This document shows, one piece after another, positions 37,822 through 48,334 of a stretch of 64,000 nucleotides of DNA. Made by a program: the position numbers and the translations under genes. This DNA is from Pseudomonas azotoformans. GTDB lineage: Bacteria; Pseudomonadota; Gammaproteobacteria; Pseudomonadales; Pseudomonadaceae. The notes beneath the pieces are model-generated. The model saw only the letters and a program-made list of their open reading frames with translations. It made no database searches and had not been told where the DNA came from. Numbering within the stretch: position 1 is the first letter of the stretch; every line of letters starts with the position of its first letter. Location: assembly GCF_900103345.1 (NCBI RefSeq), contig NZ_LT629702.1, positions 5,929,501 to 5,993,500 of the forward strand. Direction: 5' to 3'.

Positions 37822-38893
37822 GCTCGATCGCTACATTGGTAGCAGCGTACTGATCGCCATCCTGGCGGTATTGGGCATCATCCTCGGGCTGGCGTCGTTG
37901 TTCGCCTTCATCGATGAAGTGGGCAACGTCAGCGACACCTACACCGTGTGGGACGTGCTGAGCTACGTGGCCCTCACAGCGCCGCGCCGTCTTTACGACA
38001 TGATGCCGATGGCTGCGCTGATCGGCTGCCTGATCGGCCTGGGCAGTCTCGCCAGCAACAGCGAGCTGACCATCATGCGCGCCGCCGGTGTGTCCATTGG
38101 CCGTATCGTCTGGGCCGTAATGAAGCCCATGCTGCTGCTGATGGCCTGCAGCGTGCTGATCGGCGAATACGTCGCGCCACCGGCCGAAACCACTGCCCAG
38201 GCCAATCGTGCCCTGGCCCAGGGGTCGGGCGATGCGCAAAGCTCCAAGCATGGCCTGTGGCACCGCCAGGGCGATGAGTTCATCCATATCAACGCGGTGC
38301 AGCCCGGTGGCCTGTTGATTGGCGTGACCCGTTATACGTTCGACAAGGAGCGTCACCTGCTGGAGTCCAGCTTCGCCAAACGTGCGCAGTACGGTGGGGA
38401 AAAATGGCAACTCAGCGACGTCACCACGACCTACTTCCGCAACATTGGCCAAGGCACCAAGGCCAGCACCGAAGTGATCAACGTGCCGAGCGAGGAGTGG
38501 GATATTGCCCTCAAGCCGGAACTGCTGAATACCGTGGTGATGATCCCGGAAAGCCTGCCGATCTCCGGATTGTGGGGTTACATCCACTATCTGAAGGATC
38601 AGGGCCTGAACAACGGCCGCTACTGGCTGGCATTCTGGGTCAAGGTGTTGCAACCGGTGGTGACCGCCGCGCTGGTGCTGATGGCGATTTCCTTCATCTT
38701 CGGCCCGCTGCGTTCGGTGACCCTTGGTCAGCGTGTCTTCACGGGTGTGCTGGTGGGCTTTACCTTCCGCATCGCCCAGGACTTGCTGGGTCCGTCGAGC
38801 CTGGTGTTCGGCTTCTCTCCTCTGTTTGCGGTGCTGGTGCCCACGGCCATCTGCGCCCTGGCGGGCTTCTGGTTACTGCGTCGGGCCGGTTGA
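37814..38893 (+). CDS. lptG: LPS export permease LptG
   Basis: 359 residues from the GTG at 37814 (MAKLDRYIGSSVLIAILAVLGIILGLASLFAFIDEVG); an ATG at 37793 in frame would add seven residues. Same topology as LptF: helices, periplasmic domain, helices. SNSELTIMRAAGVSIGRI is the coupling helix. Overlap with lptF indicates coupled translation. A clear terminator follows before lepA. Confidence 0.95.
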   Translation: MAKLDRYIGSSVLIAILAVLGIILGLASLFAFIDEVGNVSDTYTVWDVLSYVALTAPRRLYDMMPMAALIGCLIGLGSLASNSELTIMRAAGVSIGRIVWAVMKPMLLLMACSVLIGEYVAPPAETTAQANRALAQGSGDAQSSKHGLWHRQGDEFIHINAVQPGGLLIGVTRYTFDKERHLLESSFAKRAQYGGEKWQLSDVTTTYFRNIGQGTKASTEVINVPSEEWDIALKPELLNTVVMIPESLPISGLWGYIHYLKDQGLNNGRYWLAFWVKVLQPVVTAALVLMAISFIFGPLRSVTLGQRVFTGVLVGFTFRIAQDLLGPSSLVFGFSPLFAVLVPTAICALAGFWLLRRAG

Positions 38894-38910
38894 TACCGCG
38901 CTTATGATCA

Positions 38911-38944
38911 AAAAATGCCCTGGTCGAGAGATCGGGGCATTTTT
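38911..38944 (+). terminator. Terminator after lptFG
   Basis: AAAAATGCCC / GGGCATTTTT, a 10-bp stem with a T run, 18 bp after the lptG stop codon. The loop holds a further imperfect pairing (GGTC/GATC). Confidence 0.9.
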
Positions 38945-39044
38945 GTTCTGGTCAGCAAAGATGACGTCTGGCCCGAGCATCAGGTACAATTCCCGGCTAT
39001 TTTTCAGCGGGCAATCTGCCTGCAGCCTTTTTGAGTGTTGATCC

Positions 39045-40844
39045 GTGAGTGATTTGAGTCATATCCGCAATTTCTCCATCATCGCCCACATTGACCATGG
39101 CAAGTCGACGCTGGCCGACCGGTTCATCCAAATGTGCGGTGGCCTTGCCGAGCGCGAAATGGAAGCCCAGGTCCTGGACTCCATGGACCTCGAACGTGAG
39201 CGCGGCATCACCATCAAGGCCCATAGCGTTACCCTGTACTACACCGCAAAAGACGGTATCAAGTACCAACTGAACTTCATTGACACCCCCGGCCACGTTG
39301 ACTTCACCTACGAAGTCAGCCGCTCGCTGGCCGCCTGCGAAGGCGCCCTGCTGGTAGTCGACGCCGGCCAGGGTGTTGAAGCCCAGTCCGTTGCCAACTG
39401 CTACACCGCGATCGAGCAAGGCCTGGAAGTGATGCCGGTGCTGAACAAGATCGACCTGCCACAGGCCGATCCGGACCGCGTCAAAGAAGAAATCGAAAAA
39501 ATCATCGGCATTGACGCCACCGACGCCGTCGAGTGCAGCGCCAAGACCGGCCTGGGCGTCGACGAAGTGCTCGAGCGCCTGGTCAAGACCATTCCCGCGC
39601 CGACCGGCAACTACGAAGATCCGCTGCAAGCGTTGATCATCGACTCCTGGTTCGACAACTACCTGGGCGTTGTCTCGCTGGTACGCGTACGCCATGGCCG
39701 TGTGAAGAAGGGTGACAAGATCCTCGTCAAATCCACCGGCAAGATCCACCTGGTGGACAGCGTCGGTGTTTTCAACCCCAAGCACACCGCGACCACTGAT
39801 CTGAAAGCCGGCGAAGTAGGCTTCATCATCGCCGGTATCAAGGACATTCACGGTGCGCCAGTCGGTGACACCCTGACCTTGAGCTCCACCCCTGATGTAG
39901 ACGTGCTGCCAGGCTTCAAACGCATCCAGCCGCAGGTCTATGCCGGCCTGTTCCCGGTCAGTTCCGACGACTTCGAGGATTTCCGCGAAGCCCTGCAGAA
40001 GCTCACCCTCAACGACTCGTCGTTGCAGTACACACCGGAAAGCTCCGACGCCCTGGGCTTCGGTTTCCGTTGCGGCTTCCTCGGCATGCTGCACATGGAA
40101 ATCATCCAGGAGCGCCTCGAGCGCGAATACGACCTGGACCTGATCACCACGGCGCCGACGGTTATTTTTGAGCTGGCGCTGAAAACCGGGGAAACGATTT
40201 ACGTCGACAACCCGTCCAAGCTCCCAGACCTGTCTTCCATCGAAGACATGCGCGAACCGATCGTGCGCGCCAATATCCTGGTGCCACAGGAACACCTGGG
40301 CAACGTCATCACCCTGTGTATCGAAAAGCGTGGCGTGCAGCACGACATGCTGTTCCTCGGCACCCAGGTACAAGTGACCTACGATTTGCCGATGAACGAA
40401 GTGGTCCTGGACTTCTTCGACCGTCTCAAATCCACCAGTCGCGGCTATGCTTCGCTGGATTACCATTTCGACCGGTACCAATCGGCTAATCTGGTGAAAC
40501 TGGATGTGCTGATCAACGGCGACAAGGTGGATGCCCTGGCACTGATCGTGCACAAGGACAACGCGCACTACAAAGGTCGCCAGTTGACCGAGAAGATGAA
40601 AGAACTGATTCCGCGCCAGATGTTCGACGTCGCGATCCAGGCCGCCATTGGCGGGCAGATCATTGCGCGGACCTCCGTCAAGGCACTCAGAAAGAACGTA
40701 CTGGCCAAATGCTACGGCGGTGACGTAAGCCGTAAGCGCAAGCTGCTTGAGAAGCAAAAGGCCGGTAAAAAACGCATGAAGCAAGTGGGTAACGTGGAAA
40801 TTCCACAAGAAGCCTTCCTTGCGGTGCTCAGGTTGGATAGTTAG
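39045..40844 (+). CDS. lepA: Elongation factor 4
   Basis: 599 residues starting GTG at 39045. G1 [14 protein letters not shown]3 DTPGHVDF and G4 NKIDLPQAD are intact, and the C-terminal domain unique to LepA ([25 protein letters not shown]) is present. It acts on ribosomes during initiation/elongation under stress. It is 5 bp from lepB, in the usual lepA-lepB pair. In P. aeruginosa mucD lies upstream; here lptG does. Confidence 0.98.
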
Positions 40845-40849
40845 GTCCT

Positions 40850-41704
40850 ATGTCGCTAAATTTCCCGCTGTTGCTGGTCATCGCCGTTGCCGTTTGCGGT
40901 CTCCTGGCGTTGCTCGATCTGGTGTTCTTCGCCCCGCGTCGGCGGGCGGCTATCGCGTCCTATCAGGGCAGCGTCAGCCAGCCCGATGGCATGGTGATCG
41001 AGAAGCTGAACAAAGAGCCTTTGCTGGTTGAATACGGCAAGTCGTTCTTCCCGGTGTTGTTCATCGTGCTGGTGCTGCGTTCGTTCCTGGTGGAGCCGTT
41101 TCAGATCCCGTCGGGGTCGATGAAACCTACCCTGGACGTGGGCGACTTCATCCTGGTGAACAAGTTTTCCTACGGGATCCGCCTGCCGGTGATCGACAAG
41201 AAGGTCATCGAAGTCGGTGACCCGCAGCGCGGCGATGTGATGGTGTTCCGCTACCCGAGCGACCCGAACGTCAACTACATCAAGCGTGTGGTAGGGCTGC
41301 CGGGCGACGTGATTCGCTACACCAGTGACAAGCGCCTGTTCATCAACGGTGAGCCGGTGGCCGAGAAGCTGCTGGGTTCCGAGCCGAACAGCCTGGGCAG
41401 CGCCGAGTTGTACCAGGAAAAACTCGGTGCGGTAGAGCACGAAATCCGCAAGGAAATGAGCCGCTATCGTGCACAGCCTGACGGCCAGTGGACCGTGCCG
41501 GCCGGGCACTACTTCATGATGGGCGACAACCGCGACAACTCCAATGACAGCCGGTACTGGGATGATCCCAACATTCCCAAGGACCTGCTGGGCATGGTTC
41601 CCGACCAGAACATCGTCGGCAAGGCCTTTGCGGTCTGGATGAGCTGGCCGGAACCCAAACTCAGCCACCTGCCGAACTTCTCGCGGGTCGGGCTGATCAA
41701 GTAA
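40850..41704 (+). CDS. lepB: Signal peptidase I
   Basis: 284 residues. Two N-terminal membrane segments (about residues 5-25 and 62-80), then the periplasmic catalytic domain. The catalytic Ser is in PSGSMKPTL and the Lys in NYIKRVVGLPGD; GDNRDNSNDSRYWD is box E. It removes signal peptides from exported proteins. Expected to be co-transcribed with lepA. Confidence 0.97.
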   Translation: MSLNFPLLLVIAVAVCGLLALLDLVFFAPRRRAAIASYQGSVSQPDGMVIEKLNKEPLLVEYGKSFFPVLFIVLVLRSFLVEPFQIPSGSMKPTLDVGDFILVNKFSYGIRLPVIDKKVIEVGDPQRGDVMVFRYPSDPNVNYIKRVVGLPGDVIRYTSDKRLFINGEPVAEKLLGSEPNSLGSAELYQEKLGAVEHEIRKEMSRYRAQPDGQWTVPAGHYFMMGDNRDNSNDSRYWDDPNIPKDLLGMVPDQNIVGKAFAVWMSWPEPKLSHLPNFSRVGLIK

Positions 41705-41711
41705 TACAGGC

Positions 41712-41731
41712 GGCGCTGTGAACACAGCGCC
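41712..41731 (+). other. Perfect GC hairpin between lepB and rnc
   Basis: GGCGCTGTG-AA-CACAGCGCC, a self-complementary stem 8 bp after the lepB stop. The sequence after it (GAATGCTTTTCT) is only weakly T-rich, so it may be a weak terminator or a leader structure of the rnc transcript; RNase III genes are known to autoregulate through leader hairpins in E. coli. Confidence 0.5.
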
Positions 41732-41854
41732 GAATGCTTTTCTGGGGTGGGGACAAATCGGTCCCGCCTCATGCAGCACCAACCAGGATTTGAATTTGAA
41801 CACTGCGTCAATCGTCGATGGCCGCCGGTGCCACCAACTAGATATGGATAAACC

Positions 41855-42544
41855 GTGACCGTTTCTCTAGCACGCCTCGAGCGCCAGCTCGGCTACACCT
41901 TCAAGGATCAGGAACTGATGGTCCTTGCCCTCACACACCGCAGCTTTGCCGGGCGTAACAACGAGCGCCTGGAATTCCTCGGTGATGCCATCCTCAACTT
42001 CGTTGCCGGTGAGGCGCTGTTCGAGCGCTTCCCCCAAGCCCGTGAAGGCCAGTTGTCGCGCCTGCGTGCGCGCCTGGTGAAGGGCGAGACCCTGGCCGTG
42101 CTGGCCCGTGGCTTTGGCCTGGGCGAGTACCTGCGCCTGGGGTCCGGCGAGTTGAAGAGTGGCGGTTTCCGTCGCGAGTCGATCCTGGCCGATGCCCTTG
42201 AAGCGCTGATCGGTGCGATCTACCTCGATGCCGGTATGGAAGCCGCCAAGGAACGCGTCACTGCCTGGCTGACCTCCGAGATCGAAAGCCTCACGCTGGT
42301 CGACACCAACAAAGATCCCAAGACCCGCCTGCAGGAATTTTTGCAGTCCCGCGGGTGCGAACTGCCACGCTACGAAGTGGTGGATATCCAGGGTGAGCCC
42401 CATTGCCGCGTGTTCTTCGTGGAATGTGAAATCACCTTACTGAATGAAAAAAGCCGAGGTCAGGGTGTGAGCCGTCGTATTGCCGAACAGGTAGCGGCCG
42501 CTGCAGCACTGATTGCCCTGGGCGTGGAGAATGGCCATGACTGA
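41855..42544 (+). CDS. rnc: Ribonuclease III
   Basis: 229 residues starting GTG. The RNase III signature [14 protein letters not shown] and the second acidic site ([13 protein letters not shown]) are intact; a double-stranded RNA-binding domain occupies about residues 154-224 ([27 protein letters not shown]). Processes rRNA precursors. Overlaps era by 8 bp. Confidence 0.97.
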   Translation: MTVSLARLERQLGYTFKDQELMVLALTHRSFAGRNNERLEFLGDAILNFVAGEALFERFPQAREGQLSRLRARLVKGETLAVLARGFGLGEYLRLGSGELKSGGFRRESILADALEALIGAIYLDAGMEAAKERVTAWLTSEIESLTLVDTNKDPKTRLQEFLQSRGCELPRYEVVDIQGEPHCRVFFVECEITLLNEKSRGQGVSRRIAEQVAAAAALIALGVENGHD

Positions 42545-43439
42545 TTCAACCGCAACACGCTGTGGCTATGTTGCCATCGTCGGCCGCCCGAACGTGGGCA
42601 AGTCCACGTTGCTCAACCACATCCTTGGCCAGAAGCTGGCGATCACCTCGCGCAAGCCGCAGACCACCCGCCACAACATGCTGGGCATCAAGACCGAGGG
42701 CACCGTACAAGCGGTGTACGTCGACACCCCGGGCATGCACAAGGGTGGCGAGAAGGCGCTTAACCGCTACATGAACAAGACCGCTTCGGCGGCGTTGAAA
42801 GACGTCGACGTGGTGATCTTCGTGGTCGACCGCACCAAGTGGACCGACGAAGACCAGATGGTCCTCGAACGTGTGCAGTACGTCACCGGCCCGTTGATCG
42901 TCGCGCTGAACAAGACCGACCGTATCGAAGACAAAGCCGAGCTGATGCCGCACCTGAGCTGGCTGCAGGAACAACTGCCGAACGCCCAGATCATCCCGAT
43001 CTCCGCCCAGCACGGCCACAACCTCGATGCCCTGGAGCGCGTGATCGCCGAGCACCTGCCGGAGAACGAACACTTCTTCCCGGAAGACCAGATCACCGAC
43101 CGCAGCAGCCGCTTCCTCGCCGCTGAACTGGTGCGCGAGAAAATCATGCGCCAGATGGGCGCGGAGCTGCCGTACCAGATCACCGTGGAAATCGAAGAGT
43201 TCAAGCAGCAGGGCAAGACCTTGCACATCCATGCGCTGATCCTCGTCGAGCGTGATGGCCAGAAGAAAATCATCATTGGCGACAAGGGCGAGCGCATCAA
43301 GCGCATCGGCACCGAGGCGCGCAAGGACATGGAATTGCTGTTCGATTCCAAGATCATGCTCAACCTGTGGGTGAAGGTGAAGGGCGGCTGGTCCGATGAC
43401 GAGCGCGCATTGCGCTCCCTGGGCTATGGCGACCTGTAA
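42537..43439 (+). CDS. era: GTPase Era
   Basis: 300 residues from the ATG at 42537; an ATG six bases earlier is also possible. G1 [13 protein letters not shown]2 TTRHN, G3 DTPGMH and G4 NKTD are present, followed by the C-terminal KH domain ([27 protein letters not shown]) that binds the 3' end of 16S rRNA. Translationally coupled to rnc. Confidence 0.98.
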   Translation: MTDSTATRCGYVAIVGRPNVGKSTLLNHILGQKLAITSRKPQTTRHNMLGIKTEGTVQAVYVDTPGMHKGGEKALNRYMNKTASAALKDVDVVIFVVDRTKWTDEDQMVLERVQYVTGPLIVALNKTDRIEDKAELMPHLSWLQEQLPNAQIIPISAQHGHNLDALERVIAEHLPENEHFFPEDQITDRSSRFLAAELVREKIMRQMGAELPYQITVEIEEFKQQGKTLHIHALILVERDGQKKIIIGDKGERIKRIGTEARKDMELLFDSKIMLNLWVKVKGGWSDDERALRSLGYGDL

Positions 43440-43467
43440 GGTCCTGAATGCACCGCAGGGCTGAAAA

Positions 43468-43556
43468 TGTGGGAGGGGGCTTGCCCCCGATAGCGGTGGG
43501 TCAGTTGACAAATAAGTGACTGACACACCGCTATCGGGGGCAAGCCCCCTCCCACA
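43468..43556. repeat. REPIN (GTGGGAGGGGGCTTGCCCCCGAT class) between era and recO
   Basis: TGTGGGAGGGGGCTTGCCCC / GGGGCAAGCCCCCTCCCACA with AGCGGTG/CACCGCT extensions. It interrupts the rnc-era-recO operon, 28 bp after the era stop and 47 bp before recO. Confidence 0.9.
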
Positions 43557-43602
43557 TTAGGTTTGTGTCGTTTTCAAAAGTGCATTCCAGCAGTGAGCAG
43601 CC

Positions 43603-44292
43603 ATGTCCCAATCCCCACCCCCCAGCCAACTTGCCTACGTCCTGCACAGCCGCGCCTACCGCGAGACCAGCGCTCTGGTGGACTTCCTCACGCCCCAAGG
43701 CCGCCTGCGCGCGGTCTTGCGCAGTGCGCGGGGCAAGGCGGGCACCTTGGCGCGGCCCTTCGTGGCCCTGGACGTGGAGTTTCGCGGCAAGGGCGAGCTG
43801 AAAAACGTCGGCCGCATGGAAAGCGTGGGCACCTCGGCCTGGCTCAACGGCGACGCGCTGTTCAGTGGTCTCTACCTCAATGAACTGCTGATCCGCCTGC
43901 TCCCCGCCGAAGACCCGCACCCGGCCGTTTTCGACCACTACGCCGCCACCTTGCTCGCCCTGGCTGAAGGCCGCCCCCTGGAACCGTTGCTGCGTGCGTT
44001 CGAATGGCGCCTGCTTGACGACCTGGGCTACGGCTTCGAACTGGCCAACGACCTGCACGGCGAGCCCATCGCCGCCGATGGCATGTATCGCCTGCAAGTG
44101 GACGCCGGCCTGGAACGCGTCTACCTGCTGCAACCCGGTCTGTTCCAGGGCACCGAGTTGCTGGCCATGAGCGAAGCGGACTGGACCGCTCCCGGCGCCT
44201 TGTCCGCCGCCAAGCGCCTGATGCGCCAGGCCCTGGCCGTGCACTTGGGCGGGCGGCCGCTGGTCAGTCGCGAGTTGTTTCGAAAGCCCTGA
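43603..44292 (+). CDS. recO: DNA repair protein RecO
   Basis: 229 residues: an N-terminal OB fold ([34 protein letters not shown]) and helical C-terminal domain ([30 protein letters not shown]). Helps RecR load RecA at gaps. No zinc cysteines, as in E. coli RecO. A REPIN separates it from era, pdxJ follows after 51 bp. Confidence 0.95.
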   Translation: MSQSPPPSQLAYVLHSRAYRETSALVDFLTPQGRLRAVLRSARGKAGTLARPFVALDVEFRGKGELKNVGRMESVGTSAWLNGDALFSGLYLNELLIRLLPAEDPHPAVFDHYAATLLALAEGRPLEPLLRAFEWRLLDDLGYGFELANDLHGEPIAADGMYRLQVDAGLERVYLLQPGLFQGTELLAMSEADWTAPGALSAAKRLMRQALAVHLGGRPLVSRELFRKP

Positions 44293-44343
44293 CAACCCCG
44301 TGTATGCTGTGCGGCGTTTCTTACCCTTTTCAGGAGCGCTTCC

Positions 44344-45087
44344 GTGACCACCAGCAATCGCATTCTTCTTGGCGTCAACATCGACCACGTCGCCACTCTG
44401 CGCCAGGCCCGGGGCACCCGTTACCCTGACCCGGTCAAGGCCGCGCTGGACGCCGAAGAAGCGGGTGCCGACGGCATCACCGTGCACCTGCGCGAAGACC
44501 GCCGCCACATCCAGGAGCGCGACGTGCTGCTGCTCAAGGATGTGCTGCAAACCCGCATGAATTTCGAAATGGGCGTTACCGAGGAAATGATGCAGTTCGC
44601 CGAACGCATCCGCCCGGCGCACATCTGCCTGGTGCCGGAAACCCGTCAGGAACTGACCACCGAAGGCGGCCTCGACGTGGCCGGCCAGGAAGCACGGATC
44701 AAGGCCGCCGTGGAGCGCCTGTCGAAGATCGGCAGCGAAGTCTCGCTGTTCATCGACGCCGACGAGCGCCAGATCGAAGCTTCGCGCCGTGTCGGTGCAC
44801 CGGCCATCGAACTGCACACCGGCCGTTACGCCGACGCTACCACCCCCACCGAAGTGGCTGATGAACTGCAGCGCATCATCGACGGTGTGAGTTGCGGCCT
44901 CAAGGAAGGCCTGATCGTCAACGCCGGCCATGGCCTGCATTACCACAACGTCGAAGCCGTGGCCGCGATCAAGGGCATCAATGAACTGAACATCGGCCAT
45001 GCGCTGGTGGCCCATGCGCTGTTCGTTGGTTTCAAGGGCGCCGTCGCCGAGATGAAAGCCCTGATCCTGGCCGCTGCCAAGCACTAA
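44344..45087 (+). CDS. pdxJ: Pyridoxine 5'-phosphate synthase
   Basis: 247 residues starting GTG behind [22 protein letters not shown] carries the phosphate-binding and catalytic residues; [15 protein letters not shown] and [15 protein letters not shown] are also typical. It makes PNP in the de novo vitamin B6 pathway. Gene order recO-pdxJ is conserved in gamma-proteobacteria. Confidence 0.97.
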   Translation: MTTSNRILLGVNIDHVATLRQARGTRYPDPVKAALDAEEAGADGITVHLREDRRHIQERDVLLLKDVLQTRMNFEMGVTEEMMQFAERIRPAHICLVPETRQELTTEGGLDVAGQEARIKAAVERLSKIGSEVSLFIDADERQIEASRRVGAPAIELHTGRYADATTPTEVADELQRIIDGVSCGLKEGLIVNAGHGLHYHNVEAVAAIKGINELNIGHALVAHALFVGFKGAVAEMKALILAAAKH

Positions 45088-45121
45088 ATAACACCGCAAT
45101 CCCCCTGTGGAAATGGGCTTG

Positions 45122-45210
45122 TGTGGGAGCGGGCTTGCTCGCGAATACGGTGTGTCAGTCGATTCATGTATGGCTGACCCACTGCATTCGCGAGCAAGCC
45201 CGCTCCCACA
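45122..45210. repeat. REPIN (GTGGGAGCGGGCTTGCTCGCGAA class)
   Basis: TGTGGGAGCGGGCTTGCTCG / CGAGCAAGCCCGCTCCCACA flank about 49 bp, closely matching the element at 12295-12383 in arm type and length. Lies between pdxJ and the multicopper oxidase gene. Confidence 0.9.
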
Positions 45211-45355
45211 TAGGCGTATTCCATCTTTTGATCTCTGGTGTTTTCCCCCGCGTTTCAGCCATGCGGCAATGCGAACCCTTACTGTTTAGCCGTTGCAGGT
45301 GTATCGTATCTGCCCTTTGCAGGCCCTGGGCCTGCGGCTGATACGTGAGGTTGTT

Positions 45356-46738
45356 GTGTCCCGATCCTTTTCCCGTCGACAAATCCTGGGTGGTCTTGCA
45401 GGCCTGGCCGTAGTAGGCGTCGGTGCCGGTGGCGCCTATCGCTACTGGCTGGGGAAAGTCGCCGAAGCCGAGGCGGGACACGATTACGAACTGATCGCCG
45501 CGCCGCTGGACGTGGAGTTGGTGCCAGGGCACAAGACCCAAGCCTGGGCGTTCGGCCCTTCGGCGCCGGGCACCGAATTGCGGGTGCGCCAGGGTGAATG
45601 GCTGCGGGTGCGTTTCATCAACCACCTGCCGGTCGCCACTACCATTCACTGGCACGGCATCCGCCTGCCGCTGGAAATGGACGGTGTACCGTACGTTTCG
45701 CAATTGCCGGTACTGCCCGGCGAATACTTCGACTATCAATTCCGCGTACCCGACGCCGGTAGCTACTGGTACCACCCCCACGTGAACAGCAGCGAAGAAC
45801 TCGGCCGTGGCCTGGTCGGCCCGTTGATCATCGAAGAGCGCGAACCCACAGGTTTCAAGCACGAACGCACCCTCAGCCTGAAAAGCTGGCATGTGGATGA
45901 GGAGGGCGCTTTCGTCGCGTTCAGTATCCCGCGTGAGGCCGCTCGGGGCGGTACGGCAGGGCGCTTGTCGACCATCAACGGCGTGTCCCAGGCGGTGATC
46001 GATTTGCCCGCCGGTCAGATCACCCGCGTGCGGTTGCTCAACCTCGACAACACCCTGACCTATCGCATCAACATTCCTGACGTTGAAGCACAGATCTACG
46101 CGCTGGACGGCAACCCTATCGAACCGCGTCCACTGGGCAAGGAATACTGGCTGGGCCCGGGCATGCGCATCTGCCTGGCGATCAAGGCACCGCCGGCGGG
46201 CGAGGAACTGTCGATCCGCAACGGCCCGGTACGCCTCGGCACCTTCCGTTCGGTCGCCAGCACCGATGCGCCCGGCGAATGGCCGCCTGCATTGCCCGCC
46301 AACCCGATCAGCGAGCCGGACCTGGCCAATGCCGAGAAGCTCAACTTCAATTTCGAGTGGGTGGGCTCGGTCTCGGTCAACACCGACAACGGCAAGCCAC
46401 CCAGCCTGTGGCAGATCAACGGCAAGGCCTGGGACATCACCGACAAGACCTGCGCCGACCGCCCGATTGCCAAGCTGGAAAAGGGCAAGAGCTACATTTT
46501 CGAATTGAAGAACATGACCCAGTACCAGCACCCGATCCATCTGCACGGCATGAGCTTCAAGGTGATCGCCTCGAACCGCCACAAGGTGATCCCGTACTTC
46601 ACCGACACCTACCTGCTGGGCAAGAACGAACGTGCCCGCGTGGCGTTGGTGGCGGATAACCCGGGCGTCTGGATGTTCCACTGCCACGTGATCGACCACA
46701 TGGAAACCGGCCTCATGGCCGCCATCGAGGTGGCGTGA
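45356..46738 (+). CDS. Multicopper oxidase, Tat-exported
   Basis: 460 residues from the GTG at 45356 with GTGAGG upstream. The leader MSRSFSRRQILGGLAGLAVVGVG has the twin-arginine motif, so the folded, copper-loaded enzyme is exported. All four copper-binding motifs are visible: HWHG, YHPHVNSS, HPIHLHG and MFHCHVIDHMETGLM (type 1 Met ligand). Substrate (Cu(I), Mn or phenolics) is not predictable. The stop overlaps the tadA start (GTGATG). Confidence 0.92.
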   Translation: MSRSFSRRQILGGLAGLAVVGVGAGGAYRYWLGKVAEAEAGHDYELIAAPLDVELVPGHKTQAWAFGPSAPGTELRVRQGEWLRVRFINHLPVATTIHWHGIRLPLEMDGVPYVSQLPVLPGEYFDYQFRVPDAGSYWYHPHVNSSEELGRGLVGPLIIEEREPTGFKHERTLSLKSWHVDEEGAFVAFSIPREAARGGTAGRLSTINGVSQAVIDLPAGQITRVRLLNLDNTLTYRINIPDVEAQIYALDGNPIEPRPLGKEYWLGPGMRICLAIKAPPAGEELSIRNGPVRLGTFRSVASTDAPGEWPPALPANPISEPDLANAEKLNFNFEWVGSVSVNTDNGKPPSLWQINGKAWDITDKTCADRPIAKLEKGKSYIFELKNMTQYQHPIHLHGMSFKVIASNRHKVIPYFTDTYLLGKNERARVALVADNPGVWMFHCHVIDHMETGLMAAIEVA

Positions 46739-47235
46739 TGCGCCAGATCCGCCCCACCGCGATCATCGACCGCAGCCGCGACCAGGACTTTATGCGCGAA
46801 GCCCTGGCCCTCGCCGCCCAAGGTGCTGCGCTGGGTGAAGTGCCCGTCGGCGCGGTGCTGGTGCAGGACGGTGAGATCATCGGCCGAGGCTTTAACTGCC
46901 CGATCAGCGGCAACGACCCCAGCGCTCACGCTGAGATGGTCGCCATCCGCGCCGCCGCGCAAGCCATCAGCAATTACCGCCTGGTGGGCAGCACCCTTTA
47001 CGTGACCCTGGAACCGTGCAGCATGTGCGCGGGCTTGATCGTGCATTCACGGGTTGCCCGTGTGGTGTATGGCGCGCTGGAGCCCAAGGCGGGGATCGTG
47101 CAAAGCCAGGGGCAGTTTTTTACCCAGGGCTTTCTGAATCATCGAGTGTTGTTTGAAGGCGGGGTGCTGGCTGAAGAGTGCGGGACGGTCTTGAGCGAGT
47201 TCTTCAGGGCGCGAAGAGCCAAGCCCGCTCTCTAA
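46738..47235 (+). CDS. tadA: tRNA-specific adenosine deaminase
   Basis: 165 residues from the ATG at 46738. Zinc site motifs HAEMVAI and PCSMC of the cytidine/adenosine deaminase fold, with the TadA-specific RVVYGALEPKAG segment. Makes inosine at the wobble position of tRNA-Arg(ACG). Overlaps the multicopper oxidase stop by one base, an odd functional pairing but tight. Confidence 0.95.
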   Translation: MRQIRPTAIIDRSRDQDFMREALALAAQGAALGEVPVGAVLVQDGEIIGRGFNCPISGNDPSAHAEMVAIRAAAQAISNYRLVGSTLYVTLEPCSMCAGLIVHSRVARVVYGALEPKAGIVQSQGQFFTQGFLNHRVLFEGGVLAEECGTVLSEFFRARRAKPAL

Positions 47236-47254
47236 ACGACACTGGAGATCCAAA

Positions 47255-47343
47255 TGTGGGAGGGGGCTTGCCCCCGATAGCAGTGTGTCAGTAAGCATAT
47301 TTATGACTGATGCACCGCCATCGGGGGCAAGCCCCCTCCCACA
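47255..47343. repeat. REPIN (GTGGGAGGGGGCTTGCCCCCGAT class)
   Basis: TGTGGGAGGGGGCTTGCCCC / GGGGCAAGCCCCCTCCCACA around about 49 bp, between the converging tadA and cmoB genes. Confidence 0.9.
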
Positions 47344-47377
47344 TTTGGAACTTTATTTTATCAGTGAGGTATCAGCG

Positions 47378-48334
47378 TCACTTCCTGGCGATGATCACCG
47401 CCCGCATCGGCGCCGGCAGCCCTTCTATAGTCTTGCTGTGGTCTTCGGGGTCGAGGAAGTCACTCAGCGACTGGTACTTCATCCACTCCGTCCCGCGCTG
47501 TTCCTCGACGGTGGTTACGCTCACATCCACGCAGCGCACATCGCTGAAACCTGCACGGCGCAGCCATAGCATCAGCGCCGGCACTGAGGGCAGGAACCAC
47601 ACGTTACGCATCTGCGCGTAGCGATCTTCCGGCACCAGCACTTGTTGCTGATCGCCTTCGACCACCAAGGTTTCCAAGACCAGTTCGCCACCCTTGACCA
47701 GGGTGTCTTTCAACGCCAGCAAATGCTCGATCGGCGAACGGCGGTGGTAGAACACGCCCATGGAAAACACCGTGTCGAAGCCTTCCAGATTCGCCGGCAG
47801 GTCTTCGAACGGGAACGGCAGGTGCCAGGCCTTGGGCTCGGAGAGGTAACGCTGCACCGCCTGGAACTGGCAGAAAAACAGCCAGTTCGGATCCACGCCG
47901 ATCACGCTGTCGGCGCCGGCGCCGAGCATGCGCCACATGTAGTAGCCGTTGCCGCAGCCGACATCAAGGATACGTTTGCCTTTCAGATTCAGGTGCGGTG
48001 CAACCCGCGACCACTTCCAGTCCGAACGCCACTCGGTGTCCACATGCACGCCGAACAGGTTGAACGGCCCTTTGCGCCACGGGCTCAGGCCCATCAACGC
48101 AGTGTGCATCTGTGCGCGGGTGTCATCGTCGCAGTCGGTGTCGAGTGTCAGGCCGTTGAGCAAATCCACTTCGCTGGGCTGGATCTTGGGCAGCGCATCC
48201 AACGCACTCTGCCAACGCGCAAGGTCGCCATGACCCTTTTCCATCTTGCTGTCGAGTTGCGCTTGCAGGCCTTGGGCCCACACGGCCAGGGGAGTGCCGA
48301 CCAGGTGGCGGGCGAGGGGGGACAGATCAATCAT
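47378..48334 (-). CDS. cmoB: tRNA U34 carboxymethyltransferase
   Basis: 318 residues. SAM-like cofactor site [28 protein letters not shown], and the [23 protein letters not shown] segment typical of CmoB. It transfers a carboxymethyl group from Cx-SAM to 5-hydroxyuridine at tRNA position 34. Its start overlaps the cmoA stop by 4 bp. Confidence 0.97.
   Translation of the reverse strand: MIDLSPLARHLVGTPLAVWAQGLQAQLDSKMEKGHGDLARWQSALDALPKIQPSEVDLLNGLTLDTDCDDDTRAQMHTALMGLSPWRKGPFNLFGVHVDTEWRSDWKWSRVAPHLNLKGKRILDVGCGNGYYMWRMLGAGADSVIGVDPNWLFFCQFQAVQRYLSEPKAWHLPFPFEDLPANLEGFDTVFSMGVFYHRRSPIEHLLALKDTLVKGGELVLETLVVEGDQQQVLVPEDRYAQMRNVWFLPSVPALMLWLRRAGFSDVRCVDVSVTTVEEQRGTEWMKYQSLSDFLDPEDHSKTIEGLPAPMRAVIIARK

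Noticed and set aside
38997..40808. 603-residue open frame opposite lepA
   Set aside because: Antisense shadow of lepA; no family resemblance, and it covers the lepA start region.
41782..41835. Tiny frame between lepB and rnc as a relic of the missing gene
   Set aside because: Too short for comparison, no recognisable residues, and no good ribosome site.
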